In this document: positions 45,730-57,859 of the stretch, in pieces
How the letters are laid out: each line of letters begins with the position of its first letter
Numbering within the stretch: position 1 is the stretch's first letter
Source: Lytechinus pictus
Lineage: Eukaryota > Echinodermata > Echinoidea > Temnopleuroida > Toxopneustidae
Reading direction: 5' to 3'
Assembly (NCBI RefSeq): GCF_037042905.1
Contig: NC_087253.1
Coordinates: 12,009,001 to 12,073,000 of the forward strand
DNA length: 64,000 nucleotides
The notes under the pieces: model-generated
Told to the model about the DNA's origin: nothing
The model's input: only the letters and a program-made list of their open reading frames with translations
Databases searched by the model: none
Translations under genes and position numbers: made by a program

Positions 45730-48700
45730 ACACCCAACCAAAATCAAATTACACTCCAAATTACAGATTTTACATATTTACAAAGAGGAGGTGGAAGATC
45801 AGCCCAATATGGTGAGTGAGCTGATAAAGATAAGGCTTCTGACCTGTATTGTTGGATTGCTGGAGGGTGGGAGGGGCCAGTTGGGGGTGGGGAAGGTAGG
45901 GGGACAGGGGAGACGGTGGGGATGGAGTGGAAACAGATGAAGCTAAAGAACTCACGGCGACGAACTCATGCTACTGAAAAGTGAGTGCAGTAGCATGACA
46001 GTCTTCACAAGAGAGCTTTTGAAGTGTCAAATTCCTGGTGAAATCCTCATCCAGAGTAATTGTACGGGAAGAGTAACAAATTATCACAACGCGAAGACGT
46101 GCAGTGCAGCCAATCGACCCCACCGTTCTGTCTTCTTGCATGGACACTGCATGCAAAATGTACGGTGTCCCTGCTGAAGAGAGAGAGCGGTGACTTTCAG
46201 ATCAATCAAACAGCCAATTGACTCTTACTGTCGTAACAAGTACAGGGCATTTATAAACAAATAAACACAAAACACCAAGCCAAAATCAAATTACACTCCA
46301 AATTACAGATTTTACATATTTACGAAGACGAGGTGGAAGATCAGCCAGATATGGTGAGTGAGCTGATAAAGATAAAGAGGCTTCTGACCCAAATTTTTGG
46401 ATTGCTAGAGGCTGGGAGGGGCCAGTTGGGGGTGGGGAAGGAAGGGGGACAGGGGAGATGGTGGGGATGGAGTGGGAACGGATGAAGCAAAAGAGCTCAC
46501 GGGCAAAGAACTCATGCTACTGAAAAGTCAGTGCAGAGTAATTAGAGTAACAAATAATCACAACGTGAAGATGTGCAGCCCATCGACCCCACCGTTCTGT
46601 CTTCTTGCATGGACACTGCATGCAAAATGTACGGTATCCCTGCTGATCAGAGAGAACGGTGGCTTTCAGATCAATCAAGCAATCCATAGATTCATATTGT
46701 AGAAATAATTACAGGGCATTTATGAACAAATAAACACAAAACAATCATCGAAAATCAAATTACACTCCAAATTACAGATTTTACATATTTACGAAGAGGA
46801 TGTGGAAGATCAGCTAGATATGGTGAGTGAGCTGACAAATAGGCTTATGACCCTTATTGTTGGATTGCTGGAGGGGGCCAGATGGGGGTGGGGAAGATAG
46901 GGGGACAGGGGAGACAGTGGGGATGGAGTGGGAACGGATGAAGCAAAAGAGCTCACGGGCGAAGAACTCATGCTACTGAAAAGTCAGTGCAGAGTACCGG
47001 TAATTAGAGTAACAAATTATCACAACGCGAAGATGTGCAGCCAATCGACCCCACCGTTCTGTCTTCTTGCATGGACACTGTATGCAAATGGCACGGTGTC
47101 CCTGCTGAAGAGAGAGAGCGGTGACTTTCAGATCAATCAAACAGTCAATTGACTCTTACTGTCGTAACAAGTACAGGGCATTTATAAACAAATAAACACA
47201 AAACACCCAACCAAAATCAAATTACACTCCAAATTACAGATTTTACATATTTACGAAGAGGATGTGGAAGATCAGCCCAATATGGTGAGTGAGCTGATAA
47301 AGATAAGGAGGCTCCTGACCCGTATTGTTGGATTGCTGGAGGGTGGGAGGGGCCAGTTGGGGGTGGGGAAGATAGGGGGACAAGGGAGAGTGGGGATGGA
47401 GTGGGAACAGATAAGGCAAAAGAGCACATGGGCAAAGAACTCATGCTACTGAAAAGTCACTGCAGAATAATTAGAGTAACAAATTATCACAACGCGAAGA
47501 TGTGCAGCCAATCGACCCCACCGTTCTGTCTTCTTGCATGGACACTGCATGCAAAATGTATGGTGTCCCTGCTGAAGAGAGAGCGGTGGCTTTCAGATCA
47601 ATCAAACAGTCGATTGATTTTTACTGTCGAAATAAGTACAGGGCATTTATGAACAAATAAACACAAAACACCCAACCAAAATCAAATTACACTCCAAATT
47701 ACAGATTTTACAAATTGACGAAGAGGTGGAAGATCAGCCCAATATGGTGAGTGAGCTGATAAAGATAAGGAGGCTCCTGACCCGTATTGTTGGATTGCTG
47801 GAGGCTGGGAGGGGGCCAGTTGGGGGTGGGGAAGGTAGGGGGACAGAGGAGACGGTGGGGATAGAATGGGAACGAATGAAGCAAAAGAGCTCATGGGCAA
47901 AGAACTCATGCTACTGAAAAGTCAGTGCAGAGTAATTAGAGTAACAAATAATCACAACGTGAAGACGTGCAGCCCATCGACCCCACCGTTCTGTCTTCTT
48001 GCATGGACACTGCATGCAAAATGTACGGTATCCCTGCTGATCAGAGAGAACGGTGGCTTTCAGATCAATCAAGCAATCCATAGATTCATATTGTAGAAAT
48101 AATTACAGGGCATTTATGAACAAATAAACACAAAACAATAATCGAAAATCAAATTACACTCCAAATTACAGATTTTACATATTTACGAAGAGGATGTGGA
48201 AGATCAGCTAGATATGGTGAGTGAGCTGACAAATAGGCTTCTGACCCTTATTGTTGGATTGCTGGAGGGGGCCAGATGGGGGTGGGGAAGATAGGGGGAC
48301 AGGGGAGACAGTGGGGATGGAGTGGGAACGGATGAAGCAAAAGAGCTCACGGGCGAAGAACTCATGCTACTGAAAAGTCAGTGCAGAGTACCGGTAATTA
48401 GAGTAACAAATTATCACAACGCGAAGATGTGCAGCCAATCGACCCCACCGTTCTGTCTTCTTGCATGGACACTGCATGCAAAATGTACGGTGTCCCTGCT
48501 GAAGAGAGAGAGCGGTGACTTTCAGATCAATCAAACAGCCAATTGACTCTTACTGTCGTAACAAGTACAGGGCATTTATAAACAAATAAACACAAAACAC
48601 CAAACCAAAATCAAATTACACTCCAAATTACAGATTTTACATGTACATATTTACGAAGACGAGGTGGAAGATCAGCCAGATATGGTGAGTGAGCTGATAA

Positions 48701-50212
48701 AGATAAAGAGGCTTCTGACCCAAATTTTTGGATTGCTAGAGGCTGGGAGGGGCCAGTTGGGGGTGGGGAAGGAAGGGGGACAGGGGAGATGGTGGGGATG
48801 GAGTGGGAACGGATGAAGCAAAAGAGCTCACGGGCAAAGAACTCATGCTACTGAAAAGTCAGTGCAGAGTAATTAGAGTAACAAATAATCACAACGTGAA
48901 GACGTGCAGCCCATCGACCCCACCGTTCTGTCTTCTTGCATGCAAAATGTACGGTATCCCTGCTGATCAGAGAGAACGGTGGCTTTCAGATCAATCAAGC
49001 AATCCATAGATTCATATTGTAGAAATAATTACAGGGCATTTATGAACAAATAAACACAAAACAATCATCGAAAATCAAATTACACTCCAAATTACAGATT
49101 TTACATATTTACGAAGAGGATGTGGAAGATCAGCTAGATATGGTGAGTGAGCTGACAAATAGGCTTCTGACCCTTATTGTTGGATTGCTGGAGGGGGCCA
49201 GATGGGGGTGGGGAAGATAGGGGGACAGGGGAGATAGTGGGGATGGAGTGGGAACGGATGAAGCAAAAGAGCTCACGGGCGAAGAACTCATGCTACTGAA
49301 AAGTCAGTGCAGAGTACCGGTAATTAGAGTAACAAATTATCACAACGCGAAGATGTGCAGCCAATCGACCCCACCGTTCTGTCTTCTTGCATGGACACTG
49401 TATGCAAATGGCACGGTGTCCCTGCTGAAGAGAGAGAGCGGTGACTTTCAGATCAATCAAACAGTCAATTGACTCTTACTGTCGTAACAAGTACAGGGCA
49501 TTTATAAACAAATAAACACAAAACACCCAACCAAAATCAAATCACACTCCAAATTACAGATTTTACATATTTACAAAGAGGATGTGGAAGATCAGCCCAA
49601 TATGGTGAGTGAGCTGATAAAGATAAGGAGGCTCCTGACCCGTATTGTTGGATTGCTGGAGGGTGGGAGGGGCCAGTTGGGGGTGGGGAAGATAGGGGGA
49701 CAAGGGAGAGTGGGGATGGAGTGGGAACAGATAAGGCAAAAGAGCACATGGGCAAAGAACTCATGCTACTGAAAAGTCACTGCAGAATAATTAGAGTAAC
49801 AAATTATCACAACGCGAAGATGTGCAGCCAATCGACCCCACCGTTCTGTCCTCTTGCATGGACACTGCATGCAAAATGTATGGTGTCCCTGCTGAAGAGA
49901 GAGCGGTGGCTTTCAGATCAATCAAACAGTCGATTTATTTTTACTGTCGAAATAAGTACAGGGCATTTATGAACAAATAAACACAAAACACCCAACCAAA
50001 ATCAAATTACACTCCAAATTACAGATTTTACAAATTGACGAAGAGGTGGAAGATCAGCCCAATATGGTGAGTGAGCTGATAAAGATAAGGAGGCTCCTGA
50101 CCCGTATTGTTGGATTGCTGGAGGCTGGGAGGGGGCCAGTTGGGGGTGGGGAAGGTAGGGGGACAGAGGAGACGGTGGGGATAGAGTAGGAACGGATGAA
50201 GCAAAAGAACTC

Positions 50213-50517
50213 ATGGGCGAAGAACTCATGCTACTGAAAAGTCAGTGCAGTAGCATGACAGTCTTCACCAGTGAGCTTTTGAAGCATCAAATTCCTGGTG
50301 AAATTCTCATCCAGAGTAATTGTATTGGAAGAGTAACAAATTATCACAACGTGAAGACGTCCAGCCAATCGACCCCACCGTTCTGTCTTCTTGCATGGAC
50401 ACTGCATGCAAAATGTATGGTATCCCTGCTGAAGAGAGAGCGTTGGCTTTCAGATCAATCAAGCAATCCATAGACTCGTATTGTAGAAATAAGTACAGGG
50501 CCCTCATGAAAAAGTAA
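50213..50517 (+). pseudogene. Best-preserved BEN-like unit (two frames)
   Basis: 50213-50340 codes ELLKHQIPGEILIQSNCIG; a one-base frame change at about 50330 leads to KSNKLSQREDVQPIDP, ERALAFRSIKQSIDSYCR and the stop at 50517. The pattern (F..xLL, SNCTG, xPIDPT, SIDSYCR) is BEN-like by eye. The frame break is shared by other SNCTG-type units, while the SKCTGKTNKLSQR unit near 51800 keeps the frame at that point. Confidence 0.55.
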
Positions 50518-51769
50518 ACATAAAACACCAAACCAAAATCAAATCACACTCCAAATTACAGATTTTACATATTTACAAAGAGGAGATGGAAGATCAGCCC
50601 AATATGGTGAGTGAGCTGATAAAGATAAAGAGGCTTCTGACCTGTATTGTTGGATTGCTGGAGGGTGGGAGGGGCCAGTTGGGGGTGGGGAAGGTAGGGG
50701 GACAGGGGAGACAGTGGGGATGGAGTGGGAACGGATGAAGAAAAAGAACTCACGGCGAAGAACTCATGCTACTGAAAAGTCAGTGCAGTAGCATGACAGT
50801 CTTCGCTCGTAAGCTTTTGAAGCGTCAAATTCCAGATGAAATCCTCATCTAGCGTTATTGTACAGGGAAGAGTAACAAATTATCACATCGTGAAGAAGTT
50901 CAGCCAATCGACCCCAACGTTATGTCTTCTTGCATGGACACTGCATGCAAAATGTATGGTGTCCCTGCTGAAGAGAGAGAGCAGTGGCATTCAGAACAAT
51001 CAAACAGTCGATTGATTCTTACTGTAGAAATAAGTACAGGGCATTTATGAACAAATAAACACAAAACACCAAACCAAAATCAAATTACACTCCAAATTAC
51101 AGATTTTACATATTTACGAAGACGAGGTGGAAGATCAGCCAGATATGGTGAGTGATCTGATAAAGAATCGAGGCTTCTGACCCGTATTGTTGGATTGCTG
51201 GAGGGTGGGAGGGGGCCAGTTAGGGGTGGGGAAGTAGGGGGAATGTGGAGACAGTGGGGATGGAGTAGGAACAGATGAAGCAAAAGAGCTCACAGACAAA
51301 GAACTCATGCTACTGAAAAGTCAGAATACCGGATGAGATCTTAATCCAAGGCAAATGCACAGGGAAAACATGTTAAGCCAGCGCACAGAAGTGCAGCCAA
51401 TTGACCCCACCGTTCTGTACGATGTCCCTGCTGAAGCGAGAATGGTGGCTTTCAAAGCAATCAAACAATCAATAGACTCCTACTGCAGGAATAAGTACAG
51501 GGTCCTCATGAAAAAGTAAGCAAAACACCCTCCCAAAAACAAATCACACTCCAAATTACAGATTTTAAAGATTTACGAAGAGAAGGTGGAAGATCAGCCA
51601 GATATCATGAATGAGCTGATAAAGATAAGGAGGCTTCTGACCCATATTGTTAGATTGCTGGAGGGTGGGAGAGGGCCAGTAGGGGGTGGGGAAGGTAGTG
51701 AGACAGGGGAGACGGTGGGGATAGCGTAGGAACGGATGAAGCAAAAGAACTCACGGGCGAAGAACTCAT

Positions 51770-52000
51770 GCTATTGAAAAGTCAGAATACCGGATGAGAT
51801 CTTAATCCAAAGCAAGTGCACAGGGAAAACAAACAAGTTAAGCCAGCGCACAGAAGTGCAGCCGATCGACCCCACCGTTCTGTACGGTGTCCCTGCTGAA
51901 GAGAGAATGGTGGCTTTCAAAACAATCAAACAATCCGTAAAGTCATATTGTAGAATAAGTACAGGGCCCTCATGAAAAAGTAAATACAAAACACCCAACC
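51770..52000 (+). pseudogene. Variant BEN-like unit (SKCTGK type)
   Basis: Frame reads IPDEILIQSKCTGKTNKLSQ, then VQPIDPTVL and PAEERMVAFKTIKQS to a stop. It lacks the SCMDTACKM piece and the SSMTVF piece present in other units. Sister copies lie near 51320 and 52240. Confidence 0.5.
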
Positions 52001-52669
52001 AAAATCAAATTACAGATTCTACATATTTACGAAGAGGATGTGAAAGATCAGCCAGATATGGTGAGTGAGCTGGTAAAGATATGGAGGCTTCTGACCCATA
52101 TTGTTAGATTGCTGGAGGGTGGGAGGGGGCCATTTGGGGGCGGGGAAGGTAGTGAGACAGGGAAGACGGTGGGGATAGAATAGGAATGGATGAAGCAAAA
52201 GAACTCACGGGCAAAGAACTCATGCTACTGAAAAGTCAGAATACCGGATGAGATCTTAATCCAAAGCAAGTGCACAGGAAAAACAAATAAGTTAAGCCAG
52301 GGCACACAGAAGTGCAGCCGATCGACCCCACCGTTCTGTACAGTGTTCCTGCTGAAGAGAGAACGGTGGCTTTCAAAGCAATCAAACAATCCGTAGAGTC
52401 ATATTGTAGGAAATAAGTACAGGGCCCTCATGAAAAAGTAAACACAAAACACCCAAACCAAAATCAAATCACACTCCAAATGACAGATTTTACACATTTC
52501 CAAAGAGGAGGTGGAAGATCAGCCAGATATGGTGAGTGAGCTGATAAAGATAAAGAGGCTTCTGACCTGTATTGTTGGATTGCTGGAGGGTGGGAGGGGG
52601 CCAGTTGGGGGTGGGGAAGGTAGAGGGAATGGGGGGGGGGACAGTGGGGATGGAGTGGGAACGGATGAA

Positions 52670-52986
52670 GCAAAAGAGCTCACTGGCGAAGAACTCATGC
52701 TACTGAAAAGTCAGTGCAGTAGCATGACAGTCATCGCCGGTGAGCTTTAGAAGTGTCGAATTCCTTATGAAATCCTCATCCAGAGTAATTGTATGGGAAG
52801 AGTAACAAATTATCACAACGTGAAGACGTGCAGCCAATCGACCCCACCGTTCTGTCTTCTTGCATGGACACTGCATGCAAAATGTACGGTGTCCCTGCTG
52901 AAGAGAGAACGGTGGCATTCAGAACAATCAAACAGTCAATTGATTCTTACTGTAGAAATAAGTACAGGGCCCTCATGAAAAAGTAA
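52670..52986 (+). pseudogene. Last BEN-like unit of the array
   Basis: The first frame is broken (TVIAGEL then a stop); the second, 52789-52986, is open: KSNKLSQREDVQPIDPTVL, PAEERTVAFRTIKQSIDSYC, ALMKK, stop. It is the least truncated C-terminal half in the array. Confidence 0.55.
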
Positions 52987-53151
52987 ACACAAAACACCCA
53001 TCCGAAATCAAATCACACTCCAAATTACTGATTTTAATATAAGGGTTGTTTTACAATCAGGGTACATCGAGCTTTCTCATTGGACAAAAAAAAAAGGTTC
53101 CTTTGTTTTTCCTCAGTTTTAGTGTGTGTTGTAAACAAGTGACACGATATG

Positions 53152-53585
53152 TGGATCACCGGAGAAAGGAAACTTTCAAGCTCAGAAGAAGTGTAATATG
53201 CTACTTGACCGTGGTGCACAAGTACATGTATCAATCATCAAGCAGTCACTTGCAGACGAGTTAAAGCTAGAAGGTAAAGAAACCACTGTTGTGATATCAA
53301 AGCTGGGAGGAGGTAATTACCAATGAATACAAGGTCAACGTAAAAGAGCTAGGACAAAATTCTCCTAGTTAGAAGTACCGATAATTGTATAGGTAGATTT
53401 TATTCAATCTGCATAATCGTAAACAAAATGAGTCAAATAATGTTTTTTGACAAAATAAGTGTATTTTGCAGCATACTTACATTTTCATTTATTTTTCTGA
53501 TTATGCAGATTGAATAAAATCTACCTATACAATTATCAGTACTTCTAACTTCTGAGCTTGAAAGTTTCCTTTCTCCGGTGATCCA
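53152..53585. repeat. Foldback element around retrotransposon debris
   Basis: ggatcaccggagaaaggaaa at the left and tttcctttctccggtgatcc at the right are inverted. A second inverted pair, ataggtagattttattcaat and attgaataaaatctacctat, lies at about 53390 and 53508. Confidence 0.65.
53193..53340 (+). pseudogene. Retrotransposon aspartic-protease-like remnant
   Basis: One frame reads CNMLLDRGAQVHVSIIKQSL and LEGKETTVVISKLGGG. This is the layout of LTR-retrotransposon (BEL/Pao-like) proteases, where LLDxGA normally carries the catalytic Asp-Ser/Thr-Gly; here the second position is Arg, so activity would be lost. Only about 45 codons survive. Confidence 0.5.
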
Positions 53586-54600
53586 ATATGTATTTCAAAT
53601 TATGATGCATAAGGTCGCCAACTTATTTTTCATGGGGGTTCAATCTTTTTACTACACATGCAGTCAATTGCTTCATTTTTCGGAGAGGGCAATTAGGACA
53701 GAAATGGGCATGGCGACATTGGAATGTGTACTGTCCCCGGGCAGCAAGGATAAGATCCGATAATACTGTAAGAACATCTTTGCTTGCACTCAAATGTCTG
53801 AGGACCATGTTGGAGGGTGGCATGCTCTAGAGAATGTCACAGATAACATCAGCCTTTCATAAAATGCTATGTTGAATGCCATCAAGGATATGCACAGAGT
53901 ATCCCCTATCCCTAGACTTACCAGATGCAGACCTGGAACTACATGTAATAAATAAAATGAGGGGTGGTGGAAGCGATACACATAGCCTGTGACTCTATGG
54001 GATTGTTGTAATGCTAGTATTAAACAAGCATAACTTTGGTTTTTAAGGGGCTGGAACTTTGATTTTGGTGAATAATAACGCACCACTATACACATCAAAG
54101 AATCATTACTTATGATTTATTAGAAATTAAAGCAAAATCTGATAAAAAATGTCAATTTTCTATATTCAAAATTTGCATATCAAAATAATCTTGATGAAAT
54201 GAATGAATCCCTTTAAGTTATATATCATCTAAAAGGGAATTTCATAAGCAATACAAAAAATGATAAGTAATTAAGAGTATGGCCTAAGAGAAAAAAATAT
54301 GGATGTTTGAAATAAAGTTTATTAGGGATCGAAAGAAATCAAGATTTTCTCTTATAAGATGTTAGCAGATCACCCTACCTAAATTGTTAATGCCATTTTT
54401 GGAATCCTCATGAAATTTTTCCTTTCAGAAAAGTAGACTTTTGTATGGATAGGGTAAATATTTTTAAAGTTATGACCATTTTTATATCGATGGATGCACT
54501 ATTATTCGATTTTGATGATGTAACAAAAAAGTGGCGAGTTCAAGACGCATGGCCACGTCAATTTTTTTTATTATTATTTTTAATTCTCATGTATTTGTCT
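53586..54600. other. No gene seen
   Basis: AT-rich sequence. A few short frames (for example around 53660-53760) have no recognised domain or splice context. Confidence 0.5.
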
Positions 54601-54604
54601 TTCT

Positions 54605-55037
54605 TAGGTGGTGGAGATGCCCCGAGTATGAATGCACGATACGAGGCGGTATTGGAGGCAATGGCTCCCCAAGCGAGGGGCAGTATTTTTGGTAGCGAGG
54701 AGGAAGTTGGGATGAGCTCTCAAAGCTCCCAAGAAACAAGCATGGACCAAGATCTTGTCCACAATGATCGATGTTCCGACCAGTCCTAAACCCTCAGAAT
54801 CGCCCGAATCCCAACTTCCCACAAAAGATGTCCACCCTACCCCAAATTCCCCTAAAAATATGCCCAGCTAAACGAAAAGTCAGCAAGGCAATCTCACAAT
54901 CTGAGGAAACGATAGTAGATATCAAGAGGCAGATCTTGGAGGTTCATAGGGAACATTTGGAAGTACGTAAGGAGGAAGTAGGACTACTTAGGGAACTCGT
55001 CCACATACTTAAGAAAAAATATGATTACGAGTCTTAG
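54605..55037 (+). pseudogene. Decayed terminal exon of a DNA-binding-like protein
   Basis: After an acceptor-like tctttcttag, the frame reads GGGDAPSMNARYEAVLEAMA then an acidic, Ser/Gln-rich stretch. Two frame changes lead through PTSPKPSESPESQLP to AKRKVSKAISQSEETIVDIK and a charged leucine-bearing helix (EEVGLLRELVHILKKK) before the stop at 55037. An acidic linker followed by a short C-terminal coiled coil is common in Myb/SANT- or MADF-type proteins, many of them transposon-linked; the DNA-binding domain itself is not in view. The family call is tentative. Confidence 0.45.
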
Positions 55038-55052
55038 AATTAGAATCCCAAT

Positions 55053-55053
55053 A

Positions 55054-55085
<32 letters not shown>

Positions 55086-55200
55086 AATAATGATAATAAT
55101 AATAATGATGATGATGATGATAATAATAATACTAATAATGATGATGATGATGATGATGATAATAATAATAATAATGATAATAATGATAATGATGATGATG

Positions 55201-55234
<34 letters not shown>

Positions 55235-55248
55235 TGATGGTACTTTGG
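55053..55248. repeat. (ATG/AAT)n microsatellite
   Basis: About 195 bp of gat/aat triplets. Poly-Met and poly-Ile frames across it are artefacts. Confidence 0.9.
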
Positions 55249-55884
55249 CCTAAAGTGATAATACAAAAGACACTCATCTAACATCAAGGAATATACAAGA
55301 AATCACCCACGTAGGGTCATCTCCATCATGTAGCCACAGAATGGAGAGAATATAAAGGAAAGTATACTTAAAATAGAGAGAGAAATGGAGAGAACATTAG
55401 AGAAACACTTATAATGATAACAGAGAAAAAGGAATATTGTATAATAGAACTCACACCCACAAAGGAGGAGGAGTTTGGAGAGAGCAGAGAAGATCCAGCA
55501 AAGTTGCAGTTCCATATCCTGATGTTCAATCACATCAAACCCTGATACTGAAGACAAACTATTGATGGTTAAAATTTCTTTTACTTATAAAGCTTAAAGG
55601 ATACCTGGAATCGATGATAGGAATGTTGATGTTAACGATAGACATTGAGGTCTTTCAAAATGGCTTCTTTTTAACTGAAAAAAAAAAAAAAGATTTTCTA
55701 TTTATCTTATATGAATATTTAGGAGAACTAAACTTTGATAATTTTCAATTTCTTTGTTCTTAATTCCACAAACTTTCCATTGATCCATTTCTAATGATAC
55801 AAATGTTTGTTTTAACCATGAACATTGACATTTAAAAAAATTTTAACTGAAAAGACAAAATTTTGATTTATTAAAATACAAAAT

Positions 55885-56350
55885 ATGTCTACATCGCAGG
55901 TGAAGGAAGGGTATATTATGCCCCAACCGGCCAACTACCGTGACTACGATCAATGGACTGGCTACCCATCTAGACCACTCTATGAACCCAAACCCTGGTA
56001 TGCTGGTTACATAGTCTTAGAACCCATGCTCCATCAAATGTTGGATCAGCAGTGCATGGTCCTGAGAAATTAAGAGCAGATACTTAAGGAGATAGCATGT
56101 ATCAAGGAGGAATTGCGAGCTGTCTCGAAACAACACTAAAAAGGAGCTCTGTATTTCACAATCTCGGAGATGATGCTATCTCCATTGGCTCAGATGAGCA
56201 AAATGCACTAATGTCAAAAGCCCAGTATCTTGGCGCATATGAATCATTAAAATGCACTAAAGATGCTATGGTGTTGAGGAATGACATGCAGGTCACTTCC
56301 CCTGTCTTAAATGTCTCATACAAATCTAATATAACTCAACGGTGCATCTA
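55885..56350 (+). pseudogene. Unrecognised decayed coding repeat, copy A
   Basis: The frame from 55885 reads PQPANYRDYDQWTGYPS, EPMLHQMLDQQCMVLRN, a stop, then EQILKEIACIKEELRAVSKQ and, in another frame, ISIGSDEQNALMSKAQYLGA. The same blocks recur at 57880-58560, so this is a repeated, formerly coding sequence, perhaps of a mobile element. I do not recognise the family. Confidence 0.5.
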
Positions 56351-57131
56351 AACCAATTTGTTTCTTTGTTGTTTTTTAATCATTCTTTAAACAACTAGCT
56401 CTCGCTGACCTTCGAACAAAAGTCCTGTCTATTCTGGTATTCTCTCGAGAATCGCGATTTATTATTTTATGGCGTCATCATCCGGGCTATTATACATTAT
56501 ATTAGATTTAAATAAAAATAATAATAATTTTAACGATGTCAAACAGAACCAAATACCATGCACTCATCCCCTCCTGCTTAGATGTGCATTAAGATTTCTC
56601 TTACCGGTATTTTACTCATTTAAGAGATATGTGTGAAAGGGAAATCCGACAATAAGGAATATCTGGAAAATGCGGACCTTGAATACAGAAAAGCTGAAGC
56701 TAAGGAAAACACCCAAATAAAACAATTTTCCCAGTACATTTCAATTAAATTCCTTGTTCTGACCCTACTACCCTTCGTCATGGTGTTGGAAGCAATTGTG
56801 ACAATAATATCAAGCTTTTAATTCATCCAACGACCGCGTCACAGAAATTTCTGTGACAAGGAAAAACGGAATTCTTGTACACTTTTCCACACAACAAACA
56901 AGCAGGCAAGCAACAACAACAAAATAAATACGAAAGGAAGAAAGTTCTCATAGAAAGTTTTGGAAACATTTCTTTTTGCATGATTCTCTGAAGAGCAAAG
57001 GAGAGGGAAAGAAGGACAATAAGAGAAAGCACGCGGTCTATTTTGCAACAGGTACAGGCCCTTGTGCATTCCTAAATCCGTGTCTGAATTCTGGATTTTA
57101 GCATAAACAAATCATTTACTTACGACGGACC
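56351..57131. other. No gene seen
   Basis: AT-rich sequence; a short frame near 56633-56821 has no recognisable features beyond a hydrophobic C-terminus and no second copy. Confidence 0.5.
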
Positions 57132-57268
57132 AGGGTCCTGTAACACAAAGGTTAGCAATTGATAGTACGCTTGATTTTGACGATTGATTGTACATTGTAT
57201 TCAACGCAATCAATCGTGAAAATTTGTTCAACGATTATTGCTATTAAAGCTTTGTGTTACAGAGCCTG
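57132..57268. repeat. Short foldback MITE (cccgtaacacaaag family)
   Basis: The ends agggtcctgtaacacaaagg and gctttgtgttacagagcctg are inverted relatives. Confidence 0.65.
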
Positions 57269-57396
57269 ATCTGGTCCAGTTTATTACATAAGGGTCGAGG
57301 ATCAGAGAATAAAATTAGGAAGAAATACACTGCCATTTGCTCTTACAGAGTTTTACACTGGCATTAGTATATACAGAACATTTTACAAAGACATCT

Positions 57397-57540
57397 GGGT
57401 CCCCTAACAGAAAGGTTATTATAGAGATTAATCAGAGACACACACTTGATTTTCAAGATTGGTTACACATTGCAGTCAATGAAATCAATCGTAAAAAAAA
57501 GTGTTCTATGATCATTGCTAAGCTTTGTGTTACGGGACCC
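57397..57540. repeat. Short foldback MITE (cccgtaacacaaag family)
   Basis: The ends gggtcccctaacagaaaggt and agctttgtgttacgggaccc are inverted relatives; second copy within 150 bp of the previous one. Confidence 0.65.
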
Positions 57541-57859
57541 TGAATCTATATGTTTCAACATTTGTAGAGTTACGAGATCTGACTTGTTTGCGATTGACAT
57601 TGTGGAATGCAAGGTGTGGTGGGAAACCCAGCAGGCTTTCAACGCAAGAATGGAGCAATGCAGAAGAAAATGTACGGATAAAGAAAGACAAGGTTAATGA
57701 AGTTAACAATCCAGCATATCGGGAACTTATCTCAGCTCAAAATATGCTACCAAACTGGAAAATGAAACAATCACTTGGTGCCAGTTCTGTTTCCAAGAGA
57801 CACTGTGAAACCTGTGCAACGTCGATGTGATGAAGACTGGCATGCAGCAGGAATAAGAC

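Larger units (their letters stand above)
45730..53036 (+). repeat. Tandem array of about 15 BEN-domain-like coding units
   Basis: The landmark atggtgagtgagctgat recurs at about 45810, 46350, 46820, 47282, 47745, 48212, 48682, 49140, 49602, 50065, 50604, 51147, 51605 (altered), 52058 and 52530. Units are about 460 bp, or about 540 bp when they keep a segment coding SSMTVFTSELLKHQIPGEIL. Each holds a leucine-rich stretch (MVSELIKIRRLLTRIVGLLE), a G-rich linker and a C-terminal segment (VQPIDPTVLSSCMDTACKMY, SIDSYCRNKYRALMKK, stop) that resembles the second half of a BEN DNA-binding domain. Units 46472-47100 recur at +1394; 46928-47870 recur at +2320, showing recent multi-unit duplications. No unit has a single open frame. 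Confidence 0.8.

Noticed and set aside
54984-55281. Poly-Ile and poly-Met open frames
   Set aside because: Direct product of the (ATG/AAT)n repeat.
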